Source of the DNA: Neocallimastix lanati (nom. inval.)
Lineage: Eukaryota; Neocallimastigomycota; Neocallimastigomycetes; Neocallimastigales; Neocallimastigaceae
Direction of reading: 5' to 3'
Assembly (NCBI GenBank): GCA_016946835.1
Contig: JACVTC010000022.1
Location: 1,472,501 to 1,536,500 of the forward strand
DNA length: 64,000 nucleotides
Below the pieces are notes generated by a model, which saw nothing but the letters and a program-made list of their open reading frames with translations, made no database searches and was not told the DNA's origin. The translations under genes and the position numbers were made by a program. This document shows positions 1-11,004 of this stretch, one piece after another; the stretch's first letter is position 1, and every line of letters starts with the position of its first letter.

Positions 1-27
1 TAATAAAACTTATAAATATTTAAATAG

Positions 28-189
28 AAATTTAAATGGTAATGGTTTTAGAGGTGTAATTCCAGATTCATTAAAGAATTTAAAACATCTTAAACAATTG
101 TAACGATTTTTATATATATAGAAATTTTTTATTTTTTTCTTATAAAATATATTCTAATAATGAATTTATTTTTTATAATTTTTGTGTAA

Positions 190-224
<35 letters not shown>

Positions 225-747
225 TTAATAATATAAACTCTTATTAATTATGGCAGACATTTAGATCATACAGAATTAAGCGGTTATATTCCATATTTTC
301 CTGAATTAAATGACTGTAATTATGAAAATACAAAGTTATGTGTTTTAAAAAATTCGAAATGTAAATCTTCTGCATCTGATTGTTCGGAAGATGAAATACA
401 ACAAACTAGAAAAAATAATGGTTATAGGCGAAGTTTTTCAGGAGTATTATCTATTATTAGTTGTATTCTTATTATTAGTCTAATTTTATTTTTTGTGTAT
501 AAGAAAAAATCAAAGAAATCCAAAAAAACAAATAATAAAAATATAATAAAAATTAGAAGTAAAACAAGTAATAATAATAATAATAATAATAATTATAATA
601 ATAGTAATGATTCTATCGAAGTTGATATTGATCAAATATTGGATTATAATAAGAATAATAATTCAAAATCTGCTGATATTATTATTATGCCTATTATTAA
701 AAATGCTGATAAATATGAAATCATTGAAAATCTCCATAGTAGTAACA

Positions 748-798
<51 letters not shown>

Positions 799-1241
799 TG
801 AATATGAAAAGTACAGTAGTGAATGGACATGGTACTGTGAATAATGGTAAAATTAAACCTATAAAATTATTTAGTACTCGCTCAAACAGTACAACTTCAA
901 CACATGATTTGAGCAATCCTAAAAATGATTCTACATCATCCCCATCATTATTAAGCTATAGTGCATTATATGATACTAATGGACTTGGTTTTGATAAATT
1001 AAATAATTTAAATACTATCGCAGATACAAACACCATAGATATTGCTGACGCAGAAATTAAAGATTTAAATAATGATATTAATATCTATACTAATACTGAT
1101 ACTAACAGTAATATTAATATTAATACTACTAATAATAATAATGATAATAATAACTTCTCAAGAAGAACATTAACAAAACACGAAGAAGTAGAATTATATT
1201 CAAATCAACCAAACTATGAGGGTGGTCCTCCATCTTATTAG
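28..1241 (+). CDS. LRR membrane protein with Asn-rich cytoplasmic tail (3' part; join 28..99, 257..1241)
   Basis: This is the 3' end of a gene that begins outside the window. Exon 28-99 (72 nt, 24 codons) encodes one plant-type leucine-rich repeat with the pattern NGFRGVIPDSLKNLKHLKQL. The next exon starts at 257 and continues the LRR with LSGYIP. The intron at 100-256 is GT...AG, phase 2; a phase-2 acceptor (TAG, 25-27) also precedes the first visible exon. After the last LRR comes a Cys-containing cap (CNYENTKLC, CKSSASDC), then one hydrophobic segment at about 441-500, then a Lys-rich stop-transfer stretch. The long tail is Asn-rich and ends in PPSY just before the TAG stop. PPxY is a known ligand of WW domains. 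The topology suggests a cell-surface LRR protein with an intracellular low-complexity tail. I infer an adhesion or sensing role from the architecture only; no kinase domain is present. Confidence 0.75.
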
Positions 1242-1248
1242 GTTCTTT

Positions 1249-1279
<31 letters not shown>

Positions 1280-1639
1280 AGAATTAAGAAATATTAATAT
1301 TGTAATATATATATATATAAAGGATATCCTAATTAAATATAATATTTTAATGTTTTTAATATTAAAACATCATTAAATTATATATATATATATATTTTAA
1401 AAATAGTAATATTAATAATTAAAGAAGAAAAAATAAAAAAAAAAAAAAAAAAAAATACAATTATTTTTAAATTAAAAAATTATAATAATAATAATAAAAA
1501 AAAATTATAATAATAATAAAAAATTACAATTAATTTTAATTTAATAAAATTTATTAAAAAAAAAAAAAAAAAGAAAAAAAATAACAACAGTTAATAATTA
1601 TAAATAGTATTTTCTAAAAGAAGGAGTTTTTAAATATTA

Positions 1640-1696
<57 letters not shown>

Positions 1697-1766
1697 CAAT
1701 AATCAATTATATAAATTGAAAATAGCTTTAATAATAATTATTATTAATAAGTTAAAATAAATTTTT
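1242..1766. other. AT-rich intergenic spacer with A-tracts
   Basis: No open frame of coding character is visible. The stretch holds an ATT microsatellite just after the stop codon, short AT dinucleotide runs and a pure A-tract at about 1640-1694. Confidence 0.6.
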
Positions 1767-2050
1767 AAATGAAAATTACACATATTTATGCCATTTCAAA
1801 TTTTTTAAAAATTTAAAATCATATATTCATTCTAAAAATATTTTATTTATTATTTTCTATAATCTTTATAAAAATATTTTAAAAAATATTTTAAAAAATA
1901 TTTTAATAAAATAAATTAAAATATTATTTTTAGATATAATTTTATATGAATTATGTATTCTTTCAACTATATTCTAAATTTCTCTATAGAAAAAATTTTA
2001 TGTATATTATATGCTTAATTGATACAAATTAATTATTTCTAAATTTTTTA
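1767..2050 (+). repeat. Dispersed repeat R1, copy 1
   Basis: A stretch beginning AAATGAAAATTAC and including TTAGATATA...TCTAAATTTCTCTATAGAAA recurs in the same orientation at 3252-3530, and its inner part recurs at 11828-11918. The copies differ by substitutions and small indels. No coding capacity is seen. The repeat lies just downstream of the 3' end of the Hsp20 gene, and copy 2 lies just upstream of its start. Confidence 0.7.
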
Positions 2051-2111
2051 AGTTTTTTTCTTTTAATTATATATAAAATGTAGATTAAAATATTGTCAAA
2101 ATAAACCCTTA

Positions 2112-2262
2112 AACTTTTTAAATTCAAATTTAATATCTTAAATTTATTTATATATATTTTTATTTTTATTATTTTCAATTTTATTAATTTAATTATAAAT
2201 ATTTCAATTTTTTTTTTTTTTTTACATTAATAGATAAAAAATTTAATAAAAATTGAATTTTA
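2112..2262 (+). repeat. Dispersed repeat R3, copy 1
   Basis: The segment from AATTCAAATTTAATAT to TTAATAGATAAAAAAT resembles 4143-4262 in the same orientation. The match is interrupted by AT-rich stretches of differing length, so the boundaries are approximate. It may be an ancient mobile fragment. Confidence 0.4.
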
Positions 2263-2447
2263 ATTTTAAAAAAAAATTACAAAAACTTTCATATAATAAA
2301 TAATATAAATAAATATAATATTTATTTAATGCTATTTAGTTATCGTATTTACAAAAATTCTTAATAATAATTTATTGGGTATAATCTATTACAATTAAAA
2401 TAATTATTTAGAATAAGTTCAATTTTTGTTTAATCTTTTCATTTAAT

Positions 2448-3074
2448 TTATTGAATTTGAATAGTTTTTCTTTGTTCTTTCTTAGTAGGTTCAAGTTTTG
2501 GAAGATGAACTTCTAAAACCCCATTTTCTAATTTAGCTTGAATTTTATTAATATCAGCATTTTCAGGAAGAGTAAATGATCTTGAAAATTTACCATAACT
2601 ACATTCTATTTTTGAATACTTTTTAATATTTCTTTTATTAGAATTTTCTTTAGTTTTATTATCATCCTTAATGTTATCATTATTAATATTGTTATTATCA
2701 GAGTTATCAATGATCGATTCTCTTTCACCAGAAATAGTTAAAACTTGATTATCATCAGAAAGTTCCATTTTAACTTGATCCTTATTCATTCCTGGTAAAT
2801 CAGCATGAATATAATAATTATTTTCATCTTCACTTAAATTGATTTTTGGACTAAAATCAACTGATTTAAAGATATCACTATTGAAAGCTTTAGAAATTTG
2901 ATTATGTAAATTATTGAATGGATCTCTATGATAATAATAAGGATAGATAGAAGGGAAAGAAATCAAAGGATGATTGAAGAAATCATTTTCAAATTGATCA
3001 TCAAAGAATGAATCCCTAATTATAGAATTATTATTTCTACGAGATAATTGGTTTTCGTTATTGTGTGATGACAT
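2448..3074 (-). CDS. Small heat-shock protein (Hsp20 / alpha-crystallin family)
   Basis: The 208-residue protein has an Asn-rich N-terminal arm (about 1-75) followed by an alpha-crystallin domain. Diagnostic features are ADLPGMNKDQVKMEL, the SGERE turn near 115-119, the FSRSFTLPE strand, and the terminal GVLEVHLPK motif (family pattern G-x-L-x-V/I), followed by a short tail. Family members are ATP-independent holdases that bind unfolding client proteins in the cytosol. A Lys/Asn-rich insert of about 35 residues (about 122-156) sits in the middle of the domain and is longer than usual; similar inserts occur in some yeast and protist Hsp20s. It is a single exon, and the start is the only in-frame ATG before the conserved region. 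The upstream DNA is AT-rich and I could not find a convincing heat-shock element by eye. Direct copies of repeat R1 flank the gene. Confidence 0.93.
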   Translation of the reverse strand: MSSHNNENQLSRRNNNSIIRDSFFDDQFENDFFNHPLISFPSIYPYYYHRDPFNNLHNQISKAFNSDIFKSVDFSPKINLSEDENNYYIHADLPGMNKDQVKMELSDDNQVLTISGERESIIDNSDNNNINNDNIKDDNKTKENSNKRNIKKYSKIECSYGKFSRSFTLPENADINKIQAKLENGVLEVHLPKLEPTKKEQRKTIQIQ

Positions 3075-3251
3075 TTTGTTATTTTTTAATTTTATATTAT
3101 TAAAATTGCCTTTTTTTTTATCACTTACACTTGTTTTTTTTTTCTTTTTTTATTATTATTAATTGTTTAAAGTTTGTTAAACACTTTTTAATTATATTTA
3201 ATTTTGTAATTATTATATAAGTAAAATAAATAATGAAGTAAAAAAATTTTA

Positions 3252-3530
3252 TAAATGAAAATTACTCATATTTATACTTTTTCAAATTGTTAAAAAATTA
3301 AATCATATATTCATTCTAAAAATGTTTTATTTAATATTTTTTATAATCATAAAATATTATTTTTAGATATAAATTATTCTATATGATTATATATTCTTTC
3401 TACTAAATTCTAAATTTCTATATAGAAAAAATTTTATGTAAATCATATGTTTAATTCATATTTTTATGTAATTTTATAATTGAAATAATTAAATTATTTT
3501 ATGATAGAAATTAATTATTTCTAAAATTTA
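3252..3530 (+). repeat. Dispersed repeat R1, copy 2
   Basis: Same-orientation copy of the R1 sequence at 1767-2050, starting AAATGAAAATTACTCAT and ending around ATAGAAATTAATTATTTCT. It carries an insertion relative to copy 1 near 3450-3500. With copy 1 it brackets the Hsp20 gene. Confidence 0.7.
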
Positions 3531-3842
3531 GAGTTTCTATTGAATAGAAAATTTTAAAGTTTTCTAAATTTTAATTATAATTATTTTATTAATAAATATT
3601 TTTTAATAAAACATTTATAATTTCTAAGAATCTAAGAATCTATTGACCATTAAAATTATAATAAATATAATAATATAATTTGGAAATATGTGTGTATATA
3701 TGTTGTTGCAAATATTTGAAACAATTATTATAATTTTATATTATTATTATTATTCATTTATATTTAATACTACTTATAAATAATTTTTATTATAATTCGT
3801 ATTCTTTAATAAAATTAAATATAACAATTATCTAAATATTAT

Positions 3843-4133
3843 TGTTATTATTTTTAATATTATTATTATTATAATTACTATTATTACTATTTTTTTATTT
3901 TTATTTTACTTTTTTTATTAATTGAATATCATTATTTATTATAATAAATAAATTATATATAATATAGTTATATTTTCCTTTCATTTTATTAATCTATTAT
4001 TTTAAAGATGTATCAATATATTTTATATAAAAGTTTAAAATCAATTTTTATATTTTTTTGTTTTATATATGGATTAAAACACAATTTCATATTATATAAT
4101 AAAATAATATTTTTATTATATTTAAATATTATA
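3843..4133 (+). repeat. Inverted repeat R2, left copy
   Basis: About 290 bp that read as the near-perfect reverse complement of 5191-5480. Recognisable stretches include TATATGGATTAAAACACAAT here against ATTGTGTTTTAATCCATATA there. The differences are small indels in homopolymers. No ORF is present. The arms could form the ends of a foldback element, or be two independent insertions of one dispersed repeat. Confidence 0.75.
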
Positions 4134-4142
4134 ATATTTGAA

Positions 4143-4262
4143 TTCAAATTTAATATTTTAAATTAATTTTTTTATTTATTTATTTTTTTTTTAATTTTAT
4201 TAATTAATCTATTATATTTCATTTTCTTACTTCATTAATAGATAAAAAATATGTTATAAAAA
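4143..4262 (+). repeat. Dispersed repeat R3, copy 2
   Basis: Resembles 2112-2262 (AATTCAAATTTAATAT at the left, TTAATAGATAAAAAAT at the right). It directly follows the left R2 copy. Boundaries are approximate because of low complexity. Confidence 0.4.
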
Positions 4263-4849
4263 TAGGGGTTAGGATTTTAGTTTTTTTTAAAAAAAAAAAA
4301 TTAACTAAAATCATGGTATATCAATATTTATTTTTCTCTAGTCTCCTTTCTTCAATCTCAGTTTTCTTTAAATTATATGATAGTTAAAATATCAATAGAA
4401 TGAAAAAAATAAAAGTTGTTCACTTTAATTCCAAAATGATATAAAAAATAATGATACTTTGGTAATAATAAAAAATGATAAGTAAATATATATTATATAA
4501 AGAAAGAAAAAAAACATCATTTTAACTTTCCTTTGATTGTTTTAAATAAAGCAATTTTAATATATATATTTTAAATTTTAAATTATTTATATTTCTTAAA
4601 TTTTAATTATTTATATTTCTTCAATTTTTCATTTTCCTATAAATCAAAAAAAAAATAAAAAGAAATTTTTTAATAAAAATAATATTAAAAAAAAAAAAAA
4701 AAAGAAAACGAAATTTATTAGAACTTTAGTATGTTCTTTTCTTGCTCTTGGTCCTTAAACATCTCAATGTGATGATGTTAAGGTATACATTAAGAATCTT
4801 GAATCTGGAAGTGTTAGTGTCTCTTGCAACACTTTTAAATTATAAATTT

Positions 4850-4982
4850 CATATGAACTGAATTTGTCTATACATTTTATATTAAATATTACCTTTTATT
4901 TCACTTTACTATTTTAAATATTATTATGTTCAAATTGGACAAATAATATTTATTTATTATTTTTTTTTTTTTTATTAATTCC

Positions 4983-5026
<44 letters not shown>

Positions 5027-5095
5027 AAAAATATTCATGTAATTAGTAAATGATTAAATAAATAAAAATTAAAGTTTGCAATAATTACAGCTATA
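4850..5095 (+). repeat. Dispersed repeat R4, copy 1
   Basis: About 245 bp beginning CTGAATTTGTCTATACA and containing TTGGACAAATAATATTTATT and AAAATATTCATGTAA. It recurs in the same orientation at about 19750-19990 with homopolymer length differences. It forms the left part of the DNA interrupting pseudo-exon 1. Confidence 0.75.
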
Positions 5096-5190
5096 AAAAA
5101 AAAGAAAAAAAAAATTAAATTATAATATTATTTATTAATATTAATATTGTATATAGATATTAATGATTAATAAATTATAATATTAATAGG

Positions 5191-5480
5191 AAATATTTAA
5201 ATATAATAAAAATATTATTTTTAATATTATATAATATGAAATTGTGTTTTAATCCATATATAAAACTAAAATATAAAAATTGATTTTAAACTTTTATATA
5301 AAATATATTAATATATCTTTAAAATAATAGTTTAATAAAATGAAAGGAAAAAATAACTATGTTATATATAATTTATTTATTACAATAAAAAATGATATTC
5401 AATTAATTAAAAAAGTAAAATAAAAATTAAAAAAATATTAATAATTGTAATTATAATAATAATATTAACAATAATAACAA
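5191..5480 (-). repeat. Inverted repeat R2, right copy
   Basis: Reverse-complement partner of 3843-4133. It ends a few bases before the LRR pseudo-exon sequence resumes at 5487 (GGAGAAGTCACTGAA), so this end marks an insertion boundary. Confidence 0.75.
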
Positions 5481-6030
5481 AAATATGGAGAAGTCACTGA
5501 ATTGTAATAAATTATATTATTAATTATTATTATTATTATTATTACTAAATATATAAATATAATTAAATATTAGTAAAAATCTTTTGATATAAAAGTATTA
5601 GATGTAAATTTATAAATAGAAATCAAATCATACCAAATAATTAATATTTAAAATTTTTATTCTTAATTATTTTTTTTTTTTTTTTTATATTTTTTGATAC
5701 ATAAAAAATTAATTTTAAAAATTTTATAGGAAAGTTTTTAAACTTATCCTAGACAAGGACGGGGTTAAATTCCTTTCTAAATTCACTAAAGCTCAAACCA
5801 TGTAAATTATAATTCATACATTTTAATATATTGATTTAATTATTAAATATAATTTTAATTAGTCAATATATATATATATATATATAATTCTTTTTTTTTT
5901 ATTGATTTTTTATAATATTTTATTTATTTCTATTTTTATATTAAAATAATAAATGTGAATTTGATGAATGGGAAATAATATTAAATTTAGATTCTTCATA
6001 TTTCAAAGACTTTACTAAATTAACTAAATT

Positions 6031-7122
6031 GTAATTAATAATTTTTTTTTTATATTTTTAAAAAAAGAAATAATGTTTCTTATTTAATTTTATTTTACTT
6101 CATTTTTTTTTTTTTTTTTTTAAGAAAGATTTAAATTATTATTAAAAATCATTAATAATAATTATAATCTAATCAATTTTTATTAATGATAAATTATTCT
6201 TAATTTGTGTTTTGTTTTCTAAAAATTAATTATAATTATAATTAATAATAAATTTTATAACAAAAATCAATGTTTTAATTATACTTTAGGTTTATATTTA
6301 TAGAGTCATTAAATATTTTCTTATAAATAATAATTATTAATATTTATAATACTTTAATATAATTCATTCAATAGTTTATTTTAATCAAAAGAACAACTAA
6401 TTAAATAGTTAATTATATGTAAATAACATAAAAATAAAACATTTCTCTGAATTAAGAGAAGTATGGGAGAAAGTTGTTTGAAGATTTAAATATGTAGTCT
6501 AAATATAAATATTTTACTTGAATAATTATATAAATCTAATAATTAAATTAAATACATAAATTATAAATACTTTATTAAAAATATTAATATAAAACTCAAG
6601 TTCGAGGTACTATTTATACGATTTATTTATTAAATTTATTAAAGGTTATATAGAATTATTTATTTATTTATTAATGCCTGTGAAACAATATTCATGAATA
6701 GAATATTCTTTTTTTTCTTTTTTGAAATTCTAAACTATTATCAATAAGATTAATACTTTTTAATTAATACTGACTAACATAGTAATCCGAATATTCTTTT
6801 TTTCTTTTTTTGTTGTTATTGATTTTATTATTATTATTATTATTATTTTTATATTTCAACTTAAATTTATCTTTTTAATATATATAAAAGAGGCAAAAAA
6901 AAAATCTTTTTAAAATTTAATAAGATTTAGATAGAATAATCTATTTTCAATGATCAATGATTGTTAAAAGTGTAGTTATTTGAATATTCTTTTTTTTTCT
7001 TTTTTTTCAGTTATTGCTTTTATTATTATTATTTTTATTTGAACTATAATATAAATAAAAAAACTAAAAAATAAACAAATAATTCAATTTTATATAAAAT
7101 TAAATTAATAAAAAAAAAAAAA
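6031..7122. other. AT-rich spacer upstream of the LRR/chitin-binding gene
   Basis: I see no gene here. A short sequence ending in GAATATTCTTTTTTTCTTTTT recurs loosely at about 6703, 6790 and 6982, each time followed by T-rich DNA. It could be a diverged short repeat or promoter-proximal element of the gene at 7123. A run of A residues directly precedes the start codon. Confidence 0.4.
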
Positions 7123-8667
7123 ATGAAATTCCTTAAAACTTTTTTATGTTCTTTTCTTACTCTTGGTGCTTTTGCTTCACAATGTGATGATGCAGAGAAA
7201 TACGATAAAAGCTTAGATACTGGAAGCATTAGTTACAAATGTGATAGCAATGGAAAAGTCACTGAAATGTAATTATTAATAGATAATATTAATTATTAAT
7301 ATATTTAATTTTATTTATTATCAATAAAAAATTTAATTATTTACTTATATATATATATATATATATATATTTAAAAATTGAATTATAATAAACATATATT
7401 AATAATTAAAATTTTATTTACATTTTTTTAAACAAAAAAAAAAAAAAAAATTCATTAGAAAATTAACTCATATCGTTATCAACAAGGATGATGCTAAAAT
7501 CATTTCTAAATTCACTAAAGCTCAAAAAATGTATTTATTATTATTTTAATATTATTAATTAATATATATAATTTTATAAAAGTATTTTCATTAATTTTAT
7601 ATATTTAATTATTTTTAATTTTTTTATTGCTTATTTTCTGAAAAAATTAAAGCGAATTTAATGGATGTGAATATGTTGATAGCTTAGACTCATCTTATTT
7701 CAAGGACTTTTCTGAATTAACATATTTGTAAATATTATTATTATTATTATTATTATTATTTTTAAAATATAGAATAAATAATGATTTTATTTATTTATTT
7801 CTTATAAATAACTAATTATTTATTATATTTAATATTAAATAACGTATAAAGATCTGTTGAATCTGAATTATATGCTTTTAAGTATGCTAAGAACTTAAAG
7901 ACTTTGTAAGTAAATTTGAACCTTTTATGATATAAAAAATAATTTTTTTTTTAAAAAAGTTTTTTCATTATATGAACTAAATTTTTTAAAATATTAATAA
8001 ACAAACATTAATAAATAAATATTAATTTATAAATAAATAATATTAATTTTAATAATGTTAAAATACTTTTTATATAATTAAATATAATAATTATTTACAA
8101 TTTTAAAAGAGAAATAAATGGAAATACTTCCGTTGACGAAGATGATATTAAGATTATTTCTGGATTCACTGAACTTGAAAAATTGTAATTAAATTGATGA
8201 TTCAATAAATAAATTATTTATTTATTGTAATATATTTATCTTATTAAATATTTATTTCAATATACTAATATATATATATATATTTTATTTTAAAAAATTT
8301 AAATAAATAAATTAGAAAAATTGATGTTCGTGATGTTAGTACTAAAGATTTATCTTACCTAAAGAATCTTAAGCATCTCAAAGAATTGTAATAAAAAATT
8401 AAAAATTTTTTCCTAATCTATAACATATTAAAAATTTTAATTTCGAATAGTACATAAATAATTTCAGTATATTAAAATTTTTATAATTCTATTTCTATAA
8501 AATTTTAGAAAACTTGTTGATGATAGAAGTGAAGATAATTTATGTGACTATGTTCCAAATGAAATTAAATCTATGTAAGTCATTATTTATGTTAATAAAT
8601 TATAACTTAATTAAAATTAATTATTAAATATTTTATTAATGATTTTATTATTTATTATTTATTATTT

Positions 8668-8699
<32 letters not shown>

Positions 8700-9651
8700 T
8701 TATTTATTATTTATTTATTTATTTATTTATTTATTATTTATTATTTATTTATTTATTATTTATTTATTTATTATTTATTTATTTAAATATAATAGTTGTT
8801 ATCCAAAGTCTTCTACTACTGATAAGACCAAAACCACTGATATTTCAGTCACTGTTAACAGTAATGATGATTTAATATCTATTAATGGATCAACTGAAGT
8901 TAAGGAAGTTAAATTATATAGAATTTTCTTAGAGCAAAGTGGAGTTGATGCTTTAGCCACTTTAACTGGTCTTGAAACTGTTGAATTTGTCGATTGCCAA
9001 TACGATTCCTCTGATTTAAAGGAATCTTCCTTAAAGAATCTTAAGAATTTAAGCAAATTAATCGCTAACAGCAGACAAGATATGAGACTTTTCAAGAATA
9101 ATGATTCATTAAAGTCTTTAACTGTATATGGAAATACCTCTTTAGAAAATGACGACATTAAGATTATTGCCGGATTTACTAAACTTGAAAAGTTAGAAAT
9201 TGATGTTCGTGCAATTTACGCTACTGATTTTTCTTCTTTAAAGAGTCTTACTCATCTTAAGGAATTAAAAATTGAAGATTCATTAAGTGATGTTAACTTC
9301 TGCCAAAAACTTCCAAGTGAACTTAGATCTCTTTGTAAGACTTTTTACACTACCAAGAAGTCTTCTACTAAGACTACTAAAACCACTAAAACAAGTACTA
9401 AGAAAACTACTAAGAAGACTACTACTAAGACTACTGAGATTACTAAGACTAAGACTACCAAGACTACCAAGACCACTAAGACTACTAAGAAGAATAATAG
9501 TTTACCAACTAATTCTACGGATAAATGTGGAAAGGGAGTTGCTATTTGTAAGGAAGGATATTGCTGCAGTAAATATGGCTACTGTGGAAAGTCTGATGAC
9601 TACTGTAAGAGTAGCCGTGGTTGTCAATCAGAATTTGGTCATTGCGAATAA
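7123..9651 (+). CDS. Secreted LRR protein with Thr/Lys linker and C-terminal chitin-binding domain (8 exons)
   Basis: Inferred join: 7123-7268, 7459-7530, 7653-7727, 7852-7905, 8110-8184, 8316-8387, 8509-8574, 8796-9651, giving 1416 nt and 471 residues. All seven introns are GT...AG, and all are phase 2. The product starts with a signal peptide (MKFLKTFLCSFLTLGAFA) and a Cys-bearing cap. Divergent LRRs follow at roughly one per exon (18-25 codons each). The last exon holds an intronless second LRR block, then a Thr/Lys-rich linker (about 365-425). The final 43 residues form a hevein-type CBM18 with eight Cys (CGKG, GYCCSKYGYCG, DDYC, GCQ). Such domains bind chitin or GlcNAc polymers, so the protein probably acts outside the cell or in the wall. 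No enzyme domain is visible. A decayed paralogue lies 1 kb upstream. The exon borders are by-eye predictions, supported by constant phase and by the repeat alignment. Confidence 0.85.
8636..8786 (+). repeat. TTTATTATT/TTTA tandem repeat inside intron 7
   Basis: Imperfect tandem array of TTTATTATT and TTTA units filling most of the last intron (8575-8795). It gives a spurious hydrophobic reading frame. Confidence 0.8.
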
Positions 9652-10150
9652 ATTATAAAAAAAGGAATAAAAAAAAAATAATAAAGTAGCATGGAAAAGT
9701 TTATACCTTAAAAAGTTTTTTGGAACAAAATTAAAAAAAATTATAAATCTTTATATAATATATAAATATTAGAAAATTTTATATAAATATATTTATATTA
9801 TATATTTATATATATATTGTAAGAAATTTAAATATTAAAAAAAAAAAAAAATAAAAAAAAAATAATGCATTATAATTATATCATATATATATATTAAATC
9901 CATAAATATTAAAAATCATTAATTTATTTAATCATAAAATTAATAATAAAAACTAATATAATATATATTATTTTTGTATTACATTTAGTATAATTAAAAA
10001 TATTTAAATATATATGTAAATATTTAATAAAATTTAATAAAAAATAAAGTTAAAAATAAAATTTAAAATAAATTATAAAATTTATTTATGAGGTTTTTGT
10101 TATTATTTTATAGAAATTTTTATTATAATTTATTTATATTTAAATTTTAA
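9652..10150. other. 3' flank of the LRR gene, AT-rich
   Basis: No gene recognised. Contains A-tracts and short TA runs that may serve as the polyadenylation region of the preceding gene. Confidence 0.5.
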
Positions 10151-10154
10151 TTTT

Positions 10155-10335
10155 TAATTTTTTATCTTTTATTTTTTATTTTTTATTTTTTATTTTTTAT
10201 TTTTTATTTTTTATTTTTTAATTTTTATTTTTTTTAATTTTTAATTTTTATTTTTTATTTTTTATTTTTTATTTTTTATTTTTTATTTTTTATTTTTTAT
10301 TTTTTATTTTTTTATTTTTTATTTTTTATTTTTGT
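10155..10335 (+). repeat. Heptanucleotide microsatellite (ATTTTTT)n
   Basis: More than twenty near-perfect copies of a 7-bp unit, with a few one-base phase slips in the middle. No coding potential. Confidence 0.9.
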
Positions 10336-10380
10336 TTATTGGAGTAATTTATAAAATAATTTTATAATTTTGAGAGATTA

Positions 10381-11004
10381 AAGTTTTTCTATTTGAAATT
10401 AATCAATGCCCCCAATATTCCTAATCTTAATTCTCAAAAATCCAATTTCAAATTCTAGGCGACCCATAAGATTATAGTAACCATAGTAGCATCTCTCTTA
10501 TCAATAATGAATTAAAAATTATTGCAAAAATCATAGCTAATTGAATCTCTAAATATGGAATTAATGAAGGATTTATATGACATGAACAATATATGATTTT
10601 GTAATCGAGCAAAATGTATAAGTTTTTACATTTTCATTATGAATTTTATGTCAAAGAAGAAAATTTGAAAATAAAGATATTTATAAAATATTATAATATA
10701 TAATATTTTATTTCATGTATTTTATTTTTTATTTTTCATTTAAGTCATATAATAATAATATTATTATTATAAATTAAATAAAGTTTTCTCTTAATCAAAA
10801 AAAAAAAAAAAAGTAATCGAGAAAATTACGAAATTTTAAAAATAAAGATACTTACCTTTCTTTTTTTTTTGGACCTTTAAAAAAGTGTACGATTCAGTTT
10901 CCCATATATAATGTATCAATGAAGAATTATAACTTAGGCATTAGAGGTAAAGTGATATAAATTTATTGAAAACTTATAAATTTATAGTACTTACCTCTAA
11001 TACC
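10381..11004. other. Less AT-biased block, unassigned
   Basis: Base composition is more even than in the flanks (for example AATGCCCCCAATATTCC near 10407 and TAGGCGACCCATAAG near 10459). Stops interrupt all frames and I cannot name a family. It lies directly before LINE-like sequence, so it may be part of the same dead element. Confidence 0.4.

Larger units (their letters stand above)
4708..6030 (+). pseudogene. Degenerate secreted LRR paralogue of the gene at 7123
   Basis: Three exon relics match exons 1-3 of the gene at 7123-9651. Relic 1 (4708-about 4842 plus 5487-5503) matches the signal peptide and N-terminal Cys region, but ATG has become ACG and TAA falls inside the signal peptide. 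It is split by about 640 bp of inserted DNA that contains repeat R4 and the right R2 copy. Relic 2 (5730-5801) is exactly 72 nt like its functional counterpart, is open, and still has AG and GT borders (encodes LSKFTKAQ). Relic 3 (about 5953-6030, LDSSYFKDFTKLTKL) is open but I see no AG at its 5' border. Later exons are not recognisable. Intact frames in relics 2 and 3 suggest fairly recent decay. Confidence 0.8.

Noticed and set aside
644-916. Leu-rich frame on the minus strand
   Set aside because: Antisense of the AAT microsatellite in the LRR membrane protein gene.
8639-8875. Hydrophobic Ile/Leu/Tyr-rich frame
   Set aside because: Translation of the TTTATT repeat in intron 7 running into the last exon in a wrong frame.
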